From Longimicrobium sp. (GTDB taxonomy: Bacteria > Gemmatimonadota > Gemmatimonadetes > Longimicrobiales > Longimicrobiaceae), in contig JAUJMI010000094.1 of the NCBI GenBank assembly GCA_030446945.1, forward strand, positions 1 to 10,384: 10,384 bases of DNA, read 5' to 3'. Shown in pieces: positions 1 through 8,391 of this stretch. Each line of letters starts with the position of its first letter. The stretch's first letter is position 1. The position numbers and the translations under genes were made by a program. The notes beneath the pieces were generated by a model. The model was not told the origin of the DNA and did not search any database. It saw only the letters and a program-made list of their open reading frames with translations.

Positions 1-1934
<1,934 letters not shown>

Positions 1935-2207
1935 CTGGTCTTACTCCTTTTCGCGTCCGGGCTACGGGGCGCTCCGGCGGGGGACCGACGGGTCCTTCCG
2001 CTCGGCGTTCGATGCGGCTCGCTCCGGACCGTCGCGGGTGGGAAAAGGAAGTTCCGTGCCGGTGCAGTCTGCCGGAATGGCAGGTCCACAAACCTCCGCT
2101 CGGACGTGATTTGTCACATCGTGCCCGGTGCCTCGGTCCGCGGCACAGATTCTCCTGATGTGCGGACCGCGTCCACACTCTCTTTCTTCTGCCACTGTCC
2201 CGAAGCC
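1935..2207. other. Divergent intergenic region between clpB and the deacetylase gene
   Basis: This must hold the promoters of both divergent genes, but no convincing -35/-10 pair was found on either strand and no TTAGCACTC-N9-GAGTGCTAA (CIRCE) is present. Small inverted repeats seen: GTGA-TTTG-TCAC at 2106-2117, a GGACC/GGTCC pair near 1982-1995, and CTGCC/GGCAG near 2069-2083. These arms are short and could be chance at this GC content. No supported small gene. Confidence 0.5.
1943..1951 (-). promoter_or_regulatory. Ribosome binding site of clpB
   Basis: Read on the minus strand this is AAAAGGAGT, with about nine bases between GGAG and the ATG at 1934. It matches the anti-Shine-Dalgarno well and supports that start. 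The other complete minus-strand genes in the window lack a comparably clear site. Confidence 0.75.
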
Positions 2208-3149
2208 ATGACCTACGCAAAAACCCGCGCCTCCTTTCTTCTCTCGCTCGCGGTCGCCGGGTGCACGCCCGCCGATGCGCGCACGAATAAGCAGCAGAGC
2301 GGTGAACCCAATCGAATGGGAAGAATCCCCGTCTTCGAATACCATGTGATCGGCCCCGGCAGAACGGAGTTCCACCGCCCCGCCGACGGGTTGAGGGCCG
2401 ACCTGGAGCTGCTGTACCGGCGCGGGTATCGGCCCGTGACGGTCGCGGAGATGAACGGGCGCCGCATCGACCGGGTGGTGCCCAGGGGGTACAAGCCTTT
2501 CGTGGCCGTGTTCGACGACGCGAGTGCATCGCAGTTCCGCTACCGCGAGGGCGCGGGCGGCGAGCTGGAGATCGACCCCACCAGCGCGGTGGGGATCTGG
2601 ACGGGGTTCACGCGTACGCACCCCGGGTGGCGCAACGCAGCCACGTTCTGCGTGCTGAGCGCGGCCAGCGGGGGGAACGCCTTCTTTGGCAACGGCAACA
2701 TCCAGGGCCAGAAGACCGCCTGGCGCTTCCCAAAGATCCAGTACCTGGTGCAGAACGGATTCGAGATCTGCAATCACACGCAGTGGCACGCCCGGCTCGA
2801 TCGCTACTCCGATGCGATGGTCCAGGAGCAGATCGCGCGGCTGGCTCTGGCCGTCGACTCGGCCGTACCCGGCTACCGCATCCAGACCTTCGCCCTCCCG
2901 CTGGGAATCTGGCCAAAGAACCGCTCGCTCGCGGTGCGCGGCTCGTGGCGCGACCCGAGAACCGGGCGCGAGGTGCGATACGAGCACGCAGCCGTCCTCG
3001 AGGTCTCCGGCGGCCCGAGCGTGAGTCCGTTCGACCCCCGGTACGATGCGCACAGCATCGACCGCGTGATCGCGCATGGCAGCGCGGTCCGCAACACGGT
3101 GGAGCGCCTGGACCGGGAGCGCGCCGCATATGTCTCGGCGGGGCGGTAG
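2208..3149 (+). CDS. Polysaccharide deacetylase family lipoprotein (carbohydrate esterase 4 / NodB-like fold)
   Basis: A 313-residue protein. The N-terminus MTYAKTRASFLLSLAVAGC is a short lipoprotein signal with lipobox V-A-G-C and predicted lipidated Cys19, placing it on the envelope. The mature part opens with PVFEYHVIG, a common entry strand in this deacetylase group. The first metal/catalytic motif is FDDA at 102-105, with D103 and D104 matching the base and metal-ligand Asp of TFDDG; the usual Gly is Ala. The second motif is NHTQWH at 189-194, with H190 and H194 as metal ligands. The expected activity is metal-dependent N- or O-deacetylation of an envelope or extracellular polysaccharide; the substrate cannot be told. 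No good Shine-Dalgarno precedes ATG 2208. An in-frame ATG at 2316 (M37) would give a cytosolic form but would discard the lipobox, so 2208 is preferred. The gene is monocistronic, divergent from clpB and convergent with the MATE gene. Confidence 0.85.
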   Translation: MTYAKTRASFLLSLAVAGCTPADARTNKQQSGEPNRMGRIPVFEYHVIGPGRTEFHRPADGLRADLELLYRRGYRPVTVAEMNGRRIDRVVPRGYKPFVAVFDDASASQFRYREGAGGELEIDPTSAVGIWTGFTRTHPGWRNAATFCVLSAASGGNAFFGNGNIQGQKTAWRFPKIQYLVQNGFEICNHTQWHARLDRYSDAMVQEQIARLALAVDSAVPGYRIQTFALPLGIWPKNRSLAVRGSWRDPRTGREVRYEHAAVLEVSGGPSVSPFDPRYDAHSIDRVIAHGSAVRNTVERLDRERAAYVSAGR

Positions 3150-3178
3150 GGGCTTTGTAGTGGCGTCCCTCGCGGTGT

Positions 3179-3325
3179 CGGTTCGTAGCGCCCAATTCTG
3201 ACGCTGCTCCGCCGCTATCTCACGAACCGTCCCGTAGGGGCGCGATCCATCGCGCCCACCCTCCGCGCGGGCTCGACCCTCGCCCTACGGATCGATGCCG
3301 CAGGGGCAGACCTGCGTGTCTGCCC
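3179..3325. repeat. Cluster of inverted repeats (REP-like) between convergent genes
   Basis: Four perfect inverted repeats lie within about 150 bases: CGGTTCGT (3179-3186) with ACGAACCG (3222-3229); CCGTAGGG (3232-3239) with CCCTACGG (3283-3290); the tight hairpin GGGCGCGAT (3238-3246) with ATCGCGCCC (3249-3257); and GGGCAGAC (3304-3311) with GTCTGCCC (3318-3325). None is followed by a T-run on either strand, so these are not classic intrinsic terminators, although the last hairpin sits about 20 bases past the MATE stop. They look like REP/BIME-type intergenic structure. The rest of the 3150-3343 spacer shows nothing else. Confidence 0.6.
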
Positions 3326-3343
3326 GCCCTTGCCCCACCGCGA

Positions 3344-4306
3344 TCATTGCCGGATTCCAGAGTGCCAGCGGCGCTTTCCGCAAGCTCGCGGACGATCAGT
3401 GTGATAACTCCGCTTCGATGATTTCGTGGGGTGTGGGTGAAAAATCCAATGGCGCCGGCTCGCCACCGGCCCGTGTGGCCCGGCCAGGCCCGTACCGAGC
3501 GTGGCGCAGGGGCCGGTTCGCTGCGGGCGGCGTCGGTCGTCTCCCCCATCCCGCGCCCCACGACGGCGTGGAGCCAGATGCCGCGTAGCGCTCCGTTCAG
3601 GAAAGGGGCGCAGGTTGCAAGACGATGCGATTAAAATCTTGCGTGTCTTCCATTTGCCGCGGCGGAATAGGACGGCGCTGACCACGGCGAGGGTGGAGAA
3701 GGCGATGGTGATGGACCAGAAGACCCCGCGGGGGCCGAGCCCGAAGTGGATCGCGAGCACATACGCCAGCGGGATCTCCCAGAGCCAGAAGACCACCAGG
3801 TTGATGAGGGTGGGGGTAAAGGTGTCGCCCGCGCCGTTGAACGACTGGGTGAGCACCATCCCGTAAGCGTAGAAGAGGAAGCCGCTCGCCACGATGCGCA
3901 GGCAGGAGACCGCGTGGACGGCCACGGCCGGGTCGCGCGTGAAGAGCGAGACCAGGGCGGGGGCGAAGAGGACGAAATGCGCGCCGATGCCGCCCAGGAA
4001 GCAAAGGTTGTACAAGCCGGCCTTCCACACGGCCTCCTCGGCGCGCTCCGGATTGCCGGCGCCGAGCGCCTGGCCCACCATGGTCGCGGCGGCGTTGCTC
4101 ATTCCGAAGCTCGGGAGCAGGGCGAAGACCACCACGCGGATGCCGATGGCGTAGCCCGCCAGCGCGGCGCTTCCAAAGGTGGAGATGATCCGCACCAGCC
4201 CGATCCAGCTTGCCGTGCCGACGAGCGACTGCACCGTGGCGGAGCCGGAGAGCCGCGCGATCTGCGCCATCAGCGCGGGCTCCGGGCGCAGGTGTCGGCG
4301 GCCCAC
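3344..4306 (-). CDS. MATE family efflux transporter, C-terminal half in a shifted frame with a repeat-derived tail
   Basis: This frame encodes the second six-helix bundle of a MATE (multidrug and toxic compound extrusion) exporter, an inner-membrane Na+- or H+-coupled drug antiporter. The frame opens at a GTG at 4306; the internal ATG at 4270 (residue 13, MAQIARLSGSATVQS) overlaps the stop of the N-terminal half as TGATG. Hydrophobic helices fill about residues 25-215, and NGAGD at 157-161 mirrors GAGD of the first half. Family similarity should stop near RRGKWKTRK at 216-223. From C230 onward (base 3619 and down) the frame runs through the dispersed repeat and adds about 91 Arg/Pro-rich residues that do not look like a MATE C-terminus. 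The most likely reading is the distal part of a frameshifted gene; a coupled half-transporter is possible. Confidence 0.75.
   Translation of the reverse strand: MGRRHLRPEPALMAQIARLSGSATVQSLVGTASWIGLVRIISTFGSAALAGYAIGIRVVVFALLPSFGMSNAAATMVGQALGAGNPERAEEAVWKAGLYNLCFLGGIGAHFVLFAPALVSLFTRDPAVAVHAVSCLRIVASGFLFYAYGMVLTQSFNGAGDTFTPTLINLVVFWLWEIPLAYVLAIHFGLGPRGVFWSITIAFSTLAVVSAVLFRRGKWKTRKILIASSCNLRPFPERSATRHLAPRRRGARDGGDDRRRPQRTGPCATLGTGLAGPHGPVASRRHWIFHPHPTKSSKRSYHTDRPRACGKRRWHSGIRQ
3429..3620 (-). repeat. Dispersed repeat, copy A (short form), overlapping the MATE 3' end
   Basis: Read on the minus strand, this ~190-bp stretch aligns with 8086-8391 on the plus strand. Shared exact blocks in the same order include GAACGGAGCGCT, GAGACGACCGACGCC (here 3529-3543 reversed), CGGGCCTGGCC and TGGCGAGCC, with more diverged sequence between. 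Its far end keeps ATTTTTCAC (3437-3445), the terminal motif of the longer copy. Its near end, TTGCAACCTGCGCCCCT, is a diverged version of TTGAAAAATGTGCCCCT in the other copy. Compared with copy B it lacks an internal stretch of about 120 bases after TGGCGAGCC. Confidence 0.75.
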
Positions 4307-5034
4307 CCCGTGCGGCCGCCGGGGCGGGTGAGCCGCCAGATCGCATACGCCGCCCCGGTGCTGCGTCCAAAGGTGGTGGCCACCGCCGCGCCGGTGACGC
4401 CCAGCACCGGGAAGGGCCCCAGGCCGAAGATCAGGCAGGGAGCGAGCGCCATGTTCAGCGCGTTCGCCATCCAGAGCACGCGCATGGCGATGGCCGCGTC
4501 GCCGGCTCCGCGGAAGATGGCGTTGACCACGAAGAGGAGGAGGATGGCCGCCTCGCCGCCCAGCATCACTCGCGCAAAGGTGACGCCGATCTCGATGACG
4601 CCGGGCGACGCGCCCATCAGCGCCAGGAGCTGCGGCGCGAACACTGCCCCCAGCGCCCCCAGCACCACCGACACGACGACGGCCAGGAGCAGCGACTGCA
4701 CGGCCGCGCGCGCCGCGCCCTCCGCGTCGCGCTCGCCGACGCGGCGGGCGACGAGCGCGGAGGCGCCGATGGCGAGCCCCATCGCCAGCGCGTACACCGG
4801 CATCAGGAGCGATTCGGTGAGCCCCACCGCCGCCACCGCGTCCGCCCCCAGGCGCGAGACGAAGAAGATGTCCACGACCGCGAAGATGCTCTCCATCGAC
4901 ATCTCCAGCACCATGGGGATGGCGAGGAGGAGGATGGAGCGCCCCACGGGGCCCGCCGTGTAGTCCTGCTCCGACCCCCGCAGCGCTTCCCTGATCGAAG
5001 CGCCGAGCGCGGGTTCCGGGATGGCGTCCTGCAT
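4270..5034 (-). CDS. MATE family efflux transporter, N-terminal half ended by a frameshift
   Basis: A 254-residue product carrying the first six-helix bundle of a MATE exporter. A cytosolic lead of about 32 residues precedes TM1 (about 33-60, SILLLAIPMVLEMSMES). The conserved ESLLMPVYALAMGLAIGASALVARRVGE region spans about 74-101, and GAGD is at 176-179. The in-family sequence ends about RLTRPGGR (234-241). The last ~13 residues (TGWAADTCARSPR) look like linker read in the wrong frame, because the other frame there reads RRHLRPEPALM and joins smoothly to the second bundle. Restoring one base would give a protein of about 465 residues before the odd tail, normal for MATE. ATG 5034 has no visible Shine-Dalgarno and lies about 16 bases past the terminator of the M16 gene, so its promoter is unclear; readthrough from the M16 transcript is possible. 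Confidence 0.8.
   Translation of the reverse strand: MQDAIPEPALGASIREALRGSEQDYTAGPVGRSILLLAIPMVLEMSMESIFAVVDIFFVSRLGADAVAAVGLTESLLMPVYALAMGLAIGASALVARRVGERDAEGAARAAVQSLLLAVVVSVVLGALGAVFAPQLLALMGASPGVIEIGVTFARVMLGGEAAILLLFVVNAIFRGAGDAAIAMRVLWMANALNMALAPCLIFGLGPFPVLGVTGAAVATTFGRSTGAAYAIWRLTRPGGRTGWAADTCARSPR
4306..4309 (-). other. Probable frameshift site in the MATE gene (G4 run)
   Basis: On the minus strand the bases read ACGGGGTGGGC. Adding one G to the four-G run turns Thr-Gly-Trp-Ala into Thr-Gly-Val-Gly and joins the two MATE frames without a stop. A one-base loss here, real or from sequencing/assembly, is the simplest account of the split. The exact position could be a few bases either side, since any one-base gain between about 4300 and 4320 would also restore the frame. 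Confidence 0.6.
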
Positions 5035-5048
5035 TCAGATGGGCCCTG

Positions 5049-5091
5049 GAAAAACGGAGGCACAGAGACGATGTAATCTCTGTGCCTCCGT
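5049..5091 (-). terminator. Intrinsic terminator of the M16 peptidase gene
   Basis: On the minus strand a perfect 15-bp stem, ACGGAGGCACAGAGA (bases 5054-5068 in plus-strand letters) paired with TCTCTGTGCCTCCGT (5077-5091), closes an 8-base loop. It is followed directly by a run of about five T's (plus-strand 5051-5054 AAAA plus the stem-end base). It begins about 22 bases after the M16 stop at 5114. The plus-strand reading has no T-run, so it acts in one direction. Confidence 0.85.
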
Positions 5092-5113
5092 GTGTCTGCG
5101 CGAGACTGCTGCT

Positions 5114-7939
5114 TTACGGGGTGGTTTCGGGGACCAGCACCACCTGCACGTAGTTCTGCGCGTCCAGGAAGCGGCGCGCGGCGGCCTGGATGGAGGCGGA
5201 GGTCACCCGGCCGGCCAGCGCGGCCTCGGTGGGGATCACGCGCGGATCCCAGCCGCGGGTGTCGTACGTCACCAGGTTGTTCAGCCAGTACTGGTTGAGG
5301 CGCAGGCTGGTCTCCGCGTTGCGGCGCTGCGCCTCACGCACCTTGTTGAGGTCCGCCTCCGGGGCGCCCTGGTTCCTGATCTTCTCGATCTCGGCAAAGG
5401 TGGCGCGCACCAGCTCGTCCGCGCGGTCGGGCGCCGAGGTGAACTGCACGTGCAGGGTGTAGCTCTCCACCGGGAGGCGCGACACCGCCCAGTTCACGCT
5501 CGGCGAATAGGTGCCGCCCAGCCGCTCGCGGAGGGCCTCGGTAAGGCGGATCTGGAGCAGCTCGCTCAGCGAGCGCAGCCCGTGCACCTCCTCCGGGCGC
5601 ACCTGGATGGCGCCGGTGAAGGCGAGGCGCGTGATGCTCTTGGGCTCCGTGCCGCGCCGCACCGTCTTGCGCACCACCCCGCGCGGGGGGCGGATCCCCG
5701 TGTCGCGCGAGCTCTCGCGCCGCCCCGCGGACGGAAGGCTCGCCAGGTACTTCTCCACCAACGGTTTGAGCGAGTCCGGCCGCACGCTCCCCACGAAGAC
5801 AAAGGTGAAGTCGCCCGCCTCGGAGAAGCGGTCGCGGTAGAAGGCCAGCGACCGGGCGAGGTCCTGCGCCTCCACCGTCGCCGCGTCGAAGGGGCGGGCG
5901 CGCGCATGGCCCCGCGCCATCGTCACCTGCACCGTGTCCTGGAAAGCGGACTCGGGGTTGGCGTCGCGGTTGCGCAGGAACCCGGTCATCTGGTTCTTGA
6001 ACGCCGCCGCGGCCTCCGCGTCCGCGCGCGGAGCGGTGAAGTGCAGGTGGATGAGCTGGAAGAGCGTCTCCAGGTCTTTGGGCGAGCCGCCGCCGCCGAG
6101 CCCTTCCTCGGTGTTGGAGATGAACGGGTTGACCTGCGCCGCCTTCCCCGCGAGCGCCTTCTGCAGCTGCACGCGGTTCATGGAGCCCACGCCGCCCGCG
6201 CTCACCGTGGCGGAGGCCATGGAGACCGCCGGGAAGTCCGCGTCGGAGGCCAGCGAGGTGCCGCCCGGGCTGTAGGCGCGGAAGAGCACCTCGTCCGCCT
6301 TGAACTCGGTGGGCTTCACGCTCACGCGCGCGCCGTTGGAAAGGCGCCACTCGACCGTGCCGATCTCGTCCATGCGCCGCTCGGAGACCACGCGGCCGGC
6401 GCGTGGCGCGCTGGCCAGGAGCGGCGTGGTCACCACGTTGTCCACGTACGCGGCGACCGGCTTGCCGCGCACCTGCGCAAAGGTGGCGGCGAGCGCCCGC
6501 TCGGTCGGCAGGGTGATGCCCGCCTTCTGGGGACCGTTCGCCATGATGACGCGGTTCTGGTCCGTGATCAGCTCACGCGCCAGTCGGTTCACCTCTTCCA
6601 GCGTCACGCCGGGGACGAGCGCGCGGTGCAGCTCGTACGAGGCCGCGGGGCCGGGGACGGGCTCGCCCTGGAGGAAGTGGGCGACGTAGCGGTCCACGAT
6701 CTGACCGGAGCGCATCTTCTCGCGCTCGGCGTACGCGCGCTCCGCGCCGCGCAGGAGCTCGGCCTTGGCGCGCTCCAGCTCGCTGGCGGTGAAGCCGTGC
6801 TGGCTCACCCGCTCGGCCTCGGTGAGGAGCGAGGTGAGCGCCGGCTCCACCCCGTTCTCCTTGGCGACGGTGAAGAGCGTGTAGCTCTCCAGCGTGCGGA
6901 CGCTGCGCCCCTGGTTGGCGAAGGCGGCGACGAACGGCGCGTTCGGCGAACGGGTGATCTCGTCGAAGCGGGCGTTCAGCATGGCGTCGTGGAGCCCCTC
7001 CACCACGCCGCGCCGGAAGTCGGCCACCGTGCGGGTGGGGCGCGCCGGGTGCTGGAAGCTCACCTGCACGGTGGTGTTGGTCGCCTCCGGGTCCGTGACC
7101 ACGGAGAAGCGCGGCTCGGCGTGCGCGGGCACCTGCATCACCGGGCGCGGCGGGGCCGGCCGCGGCGCCGCCAGCGAGCCGAACTTCTCGCGGATCAGCG
7201 CCTCGGCGCGGGCGGGGTCGATGTCGCCCACCACCACCACCGCCATCAGGTCGGGGCGGTACCAGTCGGTGTAGAAGCGGCGCAGGTCGGCCGCGGAGAA
7301 GGACTGCAGCGACTCGCGCGTGCCGATGGGGAGCCGCTCGGCGTACGCGGAGCCGGCGAACTCCACGGGGAACTGCTTGAGCGCCATCCGCATCCCGGCC
7401 CCGCGGCCGCGGCGCCACTCCTCGATCACCACGCCGCGCTCGCGCTCGATCTCCTCTTCGTCCAGCATCTGCCCCCCGGCCCAGTCGGCCAGGATCTGGA
7501 AGCCGCGCTCCACCACCCGCGCGCTATCGGTGGGTATGGGGAGGATGTAGACGGTCTCGTCGAACGAGGTGTAGGCGTTCAGGTGGGCGCCGAACTGCAC
7601 GCCCACGCCCTGCAGGTAGTTCACCAGCTCGTTCTTGGCGAAGTTGCGCGTGCCGTTGAACGCCATGTGCTCCAGGAAGTGCGCCAGCCCCAGCTGCCTG
7701 GGGTCTTCCAGCACGCTCCCGGCGTTGACCGCCAGGCGCAGCTCCACGCGGTTGGGCGGCTCGCGGTTCGGCTGGATGTAGTAGCGCAACCCGTTGGGCA
7801 GCGTCCCCATCCTCACCGCGGGATCCAGCGGGATCTCCTGCGTGAGTGCGAGCTGCTGCTGCGCCAGCAGCGCCGGCGCGGGCGCAAAGGCGAGCGCGGC
7901 GGCGGCGATCGCCACCGGGAAGCTGATCGTATGTCGCAT
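5114..7939 (-). CDS. Secreted M16 family zinc metallopeptidase (PqqL/insulinase-like, two M16 units)
   Basis: A 941-residue inverzincin peptidase. The chosen start, ATG 7939 (MRHTISFPVAIAAAALAFAP), gives a classic Sec signal peptide with likely cleavage after ALLAQ near residue 27; a TTG start at 8017 would bury it behind a basic leader. The active N-terminal M16 unit has the inverted zinc motif HFLEH at 87-91 (H87 and H91 as ligands, E90 as base), with ERERGVVIEE at 165-174 supplying the downstream glutamates (E167/E174 pattern). The second, inactive unit fills the C-terminal half, with RLGGTYSPSVN at 806-816 matching the R...Y substrate-binding motif. The length fits PqqL-type proteins. Expected role: degradation of peptides or small unfolded proteins in the periplasm. 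No clear Shine-Dalgarno precedes the start. A strong terminator follows, so it is probably its own transcript. Confidence 0.92.
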   Translation of the reverse strand: MRHTISFPVAIAAAALAFAPAPALLAQQQLALTQEIPLDPAVRMGTLPNGLRYYIQPNREPPNRVELRLAVNAGSVLEDPRQLGLAHFLEHMAFNGTRNFAKNELVNYLQGVGVQFGAHLNAYTSFDETVYILPIPTDSARVVERGFQILADWAGGQMLDEEEIERERGVVIEEWRRGRGAGMRMALKQFPVEFAGSAYAERLPIGTRESLQSFSAADLRRFYTDWYRPDLMAVVVVGDIDPARAEALIREKFGSLAAPRPAPPRPVMQVPAHAEPRFSVVTDPEATNTTVQVSFQHPARPTRTVADFRRGVVEGLHDAMLNARFDEITRSPNAPFVAAFANQGRSVRTLESYTLFTVAKENGVEPALTSLLTEAERVSQHGFTASELERAKAELLRGAERAYAEREKMRSGQIVDRYVAHFLQGEPVPGPAASYELHRALVPGVTLEEVNRLARELITDQNRVIMANGPQKAGITLPTERALAATFAQVRGKPVAAYVDNVVTTPLLASAPRAGRVVSERRMDEIGTVEWRLSNGARVSVKPTEFKADEVLFRAYSPGGTSLASDADFPAVSMASATVSAGGVGSMNRVQLQKALAGKAAQVNPFISNTEEGLGGGGSPKDLETLFQLIHLHFTAPRADAEAAAAFKNQMTGFLRNRDANPESAFQDTVQVTMARGHARARPFDAATVEAQDLARSLAFYRDRFSEAGDFTFVFVGSVRPDSLKPLVEKYLASLPSAGRRESSRDTGIRPPRGVVRKTVRRGTEPKSITRLAFTGAIQVRPEEVHGLRSLSELLQIRLTEALRERLGGTYSPSVNWAVSRLPVESYTLHVQFTSAPDRADELVRATFAEIEKIRNQGAPEADLNKVREAQRRNAETSLRLNQYWLNNLVTYDTRGWDPRVIPTEAALAGRVTSASIQAAARRFLDAQNYVQVVLVPETTP

Positions 7940-7989
7940 TCGGAAGCGGTCGGGAGAGAAGTGGGAAAGTCCGGATGATGCGGCGGGAA

Positions 7990-8017
7990 AGGTTACCCGC
8001 CGGCGGGCGGGCGTCAA
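7990..8017 (-). promoter_or_regulatory. Weak candidate sigma-70-type promoter of the M16 gene
   Basis: On the minus strand TTGACG (8017-8012) is followed after 16 bases by TAACCT (7995-7990), giving a leader of about 45-50 bases to ATG 7939. The -35 is five of six to consensus, the -10 only about three of six. The spacer contains the perfect palindrome CCCGCCGGCGGG (7996-8007), which could be an operator or could be chance in GC-rich DNA. Confidence 0.3.
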
Positions 8018-8067
8018 TCGGGTGGGCCGACGTGAATCGGATGCTAATCAAGCCAATGCCTAATTCC

Positions 8068-8079
8068 CAGTTGCAACTG
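8068..8079. repeat. Perfect 12-bp palindrome upstream of the M16 gene
   Basis: CAGTTGCAACTG is a perfect palindrome in an unusually AT-rich patch, about 50 bases upstream of the candidate M16 -35 and 6 bases outside the left end of the dispersed element. It could be a regulator binding site; no known regulator is assigned. Confidence 0.35.
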
Positions 8080-8085
8080 CTAAAA

Positions 8086-8391
8086 GGGTGTTGAAAAATG
8101 TGCCCCTGCTTCGTGAACGGAGCGCTTCGCAGCATCTGCCTCCACGGCGCCGCGGGGCCGGCGTGAAGGAGACGACCGACGCCACCCTTACCAACCCGGC
8201 CCCCGCGCCGCGGTCCGTATCGGGCCTGGCCGAGGAGCATGGGCCACTGGCGAGCCCGCGGCAGGGATCGCTTCCTTCACTCCGCGCCAGAATCCCAGCG
8301 CGGAGGCACGGATTGGGCGGTGCTCCGCTCAGGACGTTGGGCGGGGGGGACGGCGCCCTAACGGCTGCCGCTCCGGCGATTTTTCACACCC
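8086..8391 (+). mobile_element. MITE-like element with terminal inverted repeats (dispersed repeat, copy B)
   Basis: This ~306-bp block is bounded by GGGTGTTGAAAAAT (8086-8099) and its inverse ATTTTTCACACCC (8379-8391), matching over 13 bases with one extra T. Its first ~170 bases are homologous, in opposite orientation, to 3429-3620. The remaining ~120 bases are absent from that copy and contain a perfect 8-bp hairpin, CTCCGCGC (8280-8287) with GCGCGGAG (8298-8305). No transposase is encoded, as expected of a non-autonomous element. No convincing target-site duplication abuts the ends; CTAAAAG occurs at 8080-8086 and again at 8420-8426, too far out on the right to be a simple duplication. 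A 111-codon open frame from GTG 8088 runs through it but is not supported as a gene. Confidence 0.6.

Noticed and set aside
1935..2207. A CIRCE or sigma-32-type heat-shock promoter for clpB
   Set aside because: I looked for TTAGCACTC-N9-GAGTGCTAA and CTTGAAA/CCCCAT-like boxes and found none convincing.
3304..3325. Calling the GGGCAGAC/GTCTGCCC hairpin an intrinsic terminator for the MATE gene
   Set aside because: It is well placed about 20 bases past the stop but has no T-run on the minus strand, so it is recorded only as part of the repeat cluster.
5021..7978. A 985-codon plus-strand open frame antisense to the M16 peptidase
   Set aside because: Composition is Arg/His/Leu/Val shadow sequence; the minus strand carries a full-length M16 peptidase with catalytic motifs and signal peptide.
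7940..8017. Upstream TTG start at 8017 for the M16 peptidase (26 extra residues)
   Set aside because: It would place a basic leader before an otherwise perfect signal peptide, uses a rare start, and overlaps the candidate promoter; ATG 7939 fits better.
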